The notes below the pieces were generated by a model. The model saw only the letters and a program-made list of their open reading frames with translations, was not told the DNA's origin and did not search any database. This document shows, piece by piece, positions 62,080 to 64,000 of a DNA stretch of 64,000 bases (the first letter of the stretch is position 1; each line of letters opens with the position of its first letter). This DNA is from Parietichytrium sp. I65-24A. Its lineage: Eukaryota > Sar > Bigyra > Thraustochytrida > Thraustochytriidae. The stretch covers positions 248,001 through 312,000 of the forward strand of contig BLSF01000044.1 in NCBI GenBank assembly GCA_012862575.1, read 5' to 3'. The position numbers were made by a program, and so were the translations under genes.

Positions 62080-64000
62080 TCAATAGCCAGTGAGCGGGAG
62101 CGGTTTGTATATTTCTGTCAGTTTGTGTCGCGAGACCAGCACAGGAACCACTTCACAGCCTTTTCCTTCGGACTCGTCAGACGAAATCTCCACTCGCCCG
62201 ACATGCACTACAGACGGTTTTTCTCCTCGAGCCAAATTCAGCTCGCGACACAACTTTTGAGCACGAATACGTTGAGCTGCCAGCTGCTGAGACAGCGGAA
62301 TTTCCGGCGTCTTTCGAATTGTCGGAACACGCAACTGGCTTTGCAAGAGGAGGATCTCTGCCATCTTGCGGCGAGATTCCTTCCAGTCCAAGAACTCCTC
62401 CCCGTGAGTAAATTTGCTTTCTTTTTTCACGAGAACCTTCTTCCCGTTGTAGCGCTTCGCCGGCGCAAATTTAAGAGGAGCCAAACTCTGCACGGAGCCA
62501 AATAGTTTCTCTGACCTCAGGTACGAAATTTCGTCCATAAGGTGGTGAAGAAGAGCCTGTGACACTCCAGAACCCGAGTCTTGACCGTGGGTAGCTCCAG
62601 AGTTTCCATCGGCGGATGCCACCTGGGATTTCGATGAAGACCCAGGGGACCCGCTCGCAGCGGCGGCTGCTGCCCGAGCGGCTGCCAGAGGGTTGGTTTT
62701 CTTGTCCGGAGACGTCTCTGCAGTCCCGCTGCTCGCGGCAGCACTTGCCGAGGGGAGATGCTGCACTTTCTCTTGAAGTGCAGATATCTGGTCTTCGTAG
62801 CTTTTGGCGGATTCTTTTGCGACGATGATGGCTTGCTCGTACTCTGCGTTCTTCTGCGCGAGCAATTTCTCCAGCTCTTTGCACCTGATACCAAGGTCAA
62901 GCTCGCCCTTGGCCACCTCACGAGCGGCATCAAGCTTTTGCTCGAGATCGTCGCGGACAAGTTGCAGAGCACTCAACTCGTTAGACTTGCTGTGGACCTC
63001 CAAGACACGCCGTTTCAGTGCGTTCTTCACTTGCTCAAGCTCTTTGTTGGTTTCAGCAGCTGTCTCCAGCATTGATGCAACTTCCGTTGCCCTTTCCTTC
63101 CATGCCGGACAAACTGGGATTGCCTCTGCGTTGTCTCTCTCGGCTTCCTTGGAGCGAAGCTCAATCTCAATTTCCTTGGCCAGAGCCTCCAGCGATGCAA
63201 AGTCAACCTCACCAGATAATACTATAGCATTAAGCGAATCGCGCAATCGTTGCGAAACTTCCAGACCAAGCATGGACCCGCTCTCCATTCTCTCCAAAGT
63301 GCTGCACACACTCCCAATCTGAGCAAGGGATTGATACTGGTCTCCGGACTCGGCTCCTGCGATCCCTAGTCCGTGAAGGTACGCGAGATAAAGACCTTCC
63401 GTTGGAAACAGGGATGTTTCGAACGCAAGACCAGTGCTTTCGCTCACCTTTTGCGCAGCATTCTTCAGCGTTACTGACGCCGACTCAAGCACCCCAGCAA
63501 GGCTCAACAGAGGGTCGATCTGATTCTCCAGATCAGAACTCTCTTTCTGAAGGATCTGGATAACCTGAAGAAGCGCATGCTTGAATTGGGATACCACCGG
63601 ACTGAACACCGCGTTGAATTCTTCCAGTTGTTTAAAGGACATTCCTGCCTCAAATAGATGCCAGAGCGATTTGATGTCGTTTAGAGCACCAAAGCATGAC
63701 TTCACCAGCCGGATGCACTCCTTTGGTATTTTAGCAGTCTGCCAAGAGGTCCCGTCCTTCGCAATAGCGTTTTGGAGCAAAACCCGGGAAACCAGGCGCG
63801 CGAGGTCGGACACTTCCACCGTGCCGAGCAACAGTTGCAGAATATTTCGACTGGGTTTGTCCAAGATAGACGCAGGCACAAGAGACTCTACACAAAGCGC
63901 GCGGTATTCGTTTTGCTTCTTTTCAGCTTTGGAGATTTCCACCTGAATTGTTCGCGTCATGCGCGCTTCAGTCTCCGAAAGCAGCGCTAGGTTGGCCGAC
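62080..64000 (-). CDS. DCTN1: Dynactin p150 subunit (DCTN1), C-terminal part (5' partial)
   Basis: Large subunit of dynactin, the complex that links cytoplasmic dynein to cargo and to microtubules. The 639 codons seen are the C-terminal part; the frame stays open past the first in-window ATG (63960) to the right edge (preceding residues read SANLALLSETEAR), so the gene starts outside. It shows the globular DCTN1 region (LVPASILDKPSRNILQLLLG, about 25-45 from that ATG; a helical array to about 265), then PVCPAWKERATEV and a coiled coil of about 130 residues (KNALKRRVLEVHSKSNELSA onwards) matching the vertebrate CC2-type segment. An Ala/Ser/Gly-rich linker and a basic tail follow. The N-terminal CAP-Gly domain expected for p150 is not in the window. 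Assignment rests on the layout and motifs, and is somewhat less certain than for RAD51 or UPF2. Confidence 0.78.
   Translation of the reverse strand, partial: SANLALLSETEARMTRTIQVEISKAEKKQNEYRALCVESLVPASILDKPSRNILQLLLGTVEVSDLARLVSRVLLQNAIAKDGTSWQTAKIPKECIRLVKSCFGALNDIKSLWHLFEAGMSFKQLEEFNAVFSPVVSQFKHALLQVIQILQKESSDLENQIDPLLSLAGVLESASVTLKNAAQKVSESTGLAFETSLFPTEGLYLAYLHGLGIAGAESGDQYQSLAQIGSVCSTLERMESGSMLGLEVSQRLRDSLNAIVLSGEVDFASLEALAKEIEIELRSKEAERDNAEAIPVCPAWKERATEVASMLETAAETNKELEQVKNALKRRVLEVHSKSNELSALQLVRDDLEQKLDAAREVAKGELDLGIRCKELEKLLAQKNAEYEQAIIVAKESAKSYEDQISALQEKVQHLPSASAAASSGTAETSPDKKTNPLAAARAAAAAASGSPGSSSKSQVASADGNSGATHGQDSGSGVSQALLHHLMDEISYLRSEKLFGSVQSLAPLKFAPAKRYNGKKVLVKKESKFTHGEEFLDWKESRRKMAEILLLQSQLRVPTIRKTPEIPLSQQLAAQRIRAQKLCRELNLARGEKPSVVHVGRVEISSDESEGKGCEVVPVLVSRHKLTEIYKPLPLTGY

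Noticed and set aside
1-64000. tRNA, rRNA, snRNA and CRISPR search by eye
   Set aside because: No convincing A/B boxes, 5S, U1, U2 or U6 core strings, and no regularly spaced direct repeats with unique spacers.

Overview
The window is nuclear DNA from a eukaryotic protist. Most genes are single long open reading frames. Five carry short GT-AG introns (seven found, 74-230 bp, donors GTAAGT, GTGAGT or GTACGT), mostly near the 5' end. No tRNA, rRNA, CRISPR array or intact mobile element was seen. An axonemal (ciliary) dynein heavy chain and a centrin show that the organism makes flagella. EGF-repeat secreted proteins like the one here are common in heterokonts, and a C-14 sterol reductase plus a DGAT2-type acyltransferase indicate sterol and storage-oil metabolism. 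A heterokont, possibly a thraustochytrid (labyrinthulomycete), fits best, but this is an inference from gene content and style, not from a phylogenetic marker.

Layout: 1-442, 3' end of PRMT5 (+). 853-2907, DDX21/50-type DEAD-box helicase (-). 3785-4795, organellar methyltransferase-like protein (+). 6027-20175, DNAH2-type inner-arm dynein heavy chain (+) with one frameshift near its C terminus. 20398-21841, delta-14 sterol reductase (-, 1 intron). 23050-23615, centrin (+, 1 intron). 24246-25450, exosome subunit RRP42/EXOSC7 (+, 2 introns). 25800-26576, secreted EGF-repeat protein (-). 28886-31708, polytopic protein fused to a DGAT2 domain (+). 32172-32558, small hypothetical (+). 32677-35148, OCRL/INPP5B-like inositol 5-phosphatase (-). 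36227-40746, membrane-anchored kinase with four cyclic-nucleotide-binding folds (-, 1 intron). 41512-41976, small hypothetical (+). 42129-46166, UPF2 (-). 47397-49469, secreted choice-of-anchor-L/HYR-like protein (-). 49470-58114, an 8.6-kb stretch without a convincing gene. 58115-59614, orphan nuclear-type protein (+). 60544-61864, RAD51 (+, 2 introns). 62080 to the window edge, dynactin p150/DCTN1 C-terminal part (-).

There are no operons; neighbouring genes are mostly unrelated housekeeping functions in divergent or convergent pairs. Two loose themes appear: microtubule/flagellar biology (DNAH2, centrin, dynactin p150, perhaps the EGF protein) and RNA metabolism (DDX21-like, RRP42, UPF2). 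Intergenic DNA is rich in tetranucleotide repeats, and purine tracts such as (GAAA)n lie upstream of several start codons, nearly always with the purine strand as the sense strand.

The most unusual items are the DGAT2 domain fused behind a large membrane region with an internal duplication, the kinase with an N-terminal catalytic domain followed by four cyclic-nucleotide-binding folds, the bacterial-style choice-of-anchor-L secreted protein, the single-base frameshift in the dynein, and the 8.6-kb gene-poor block.
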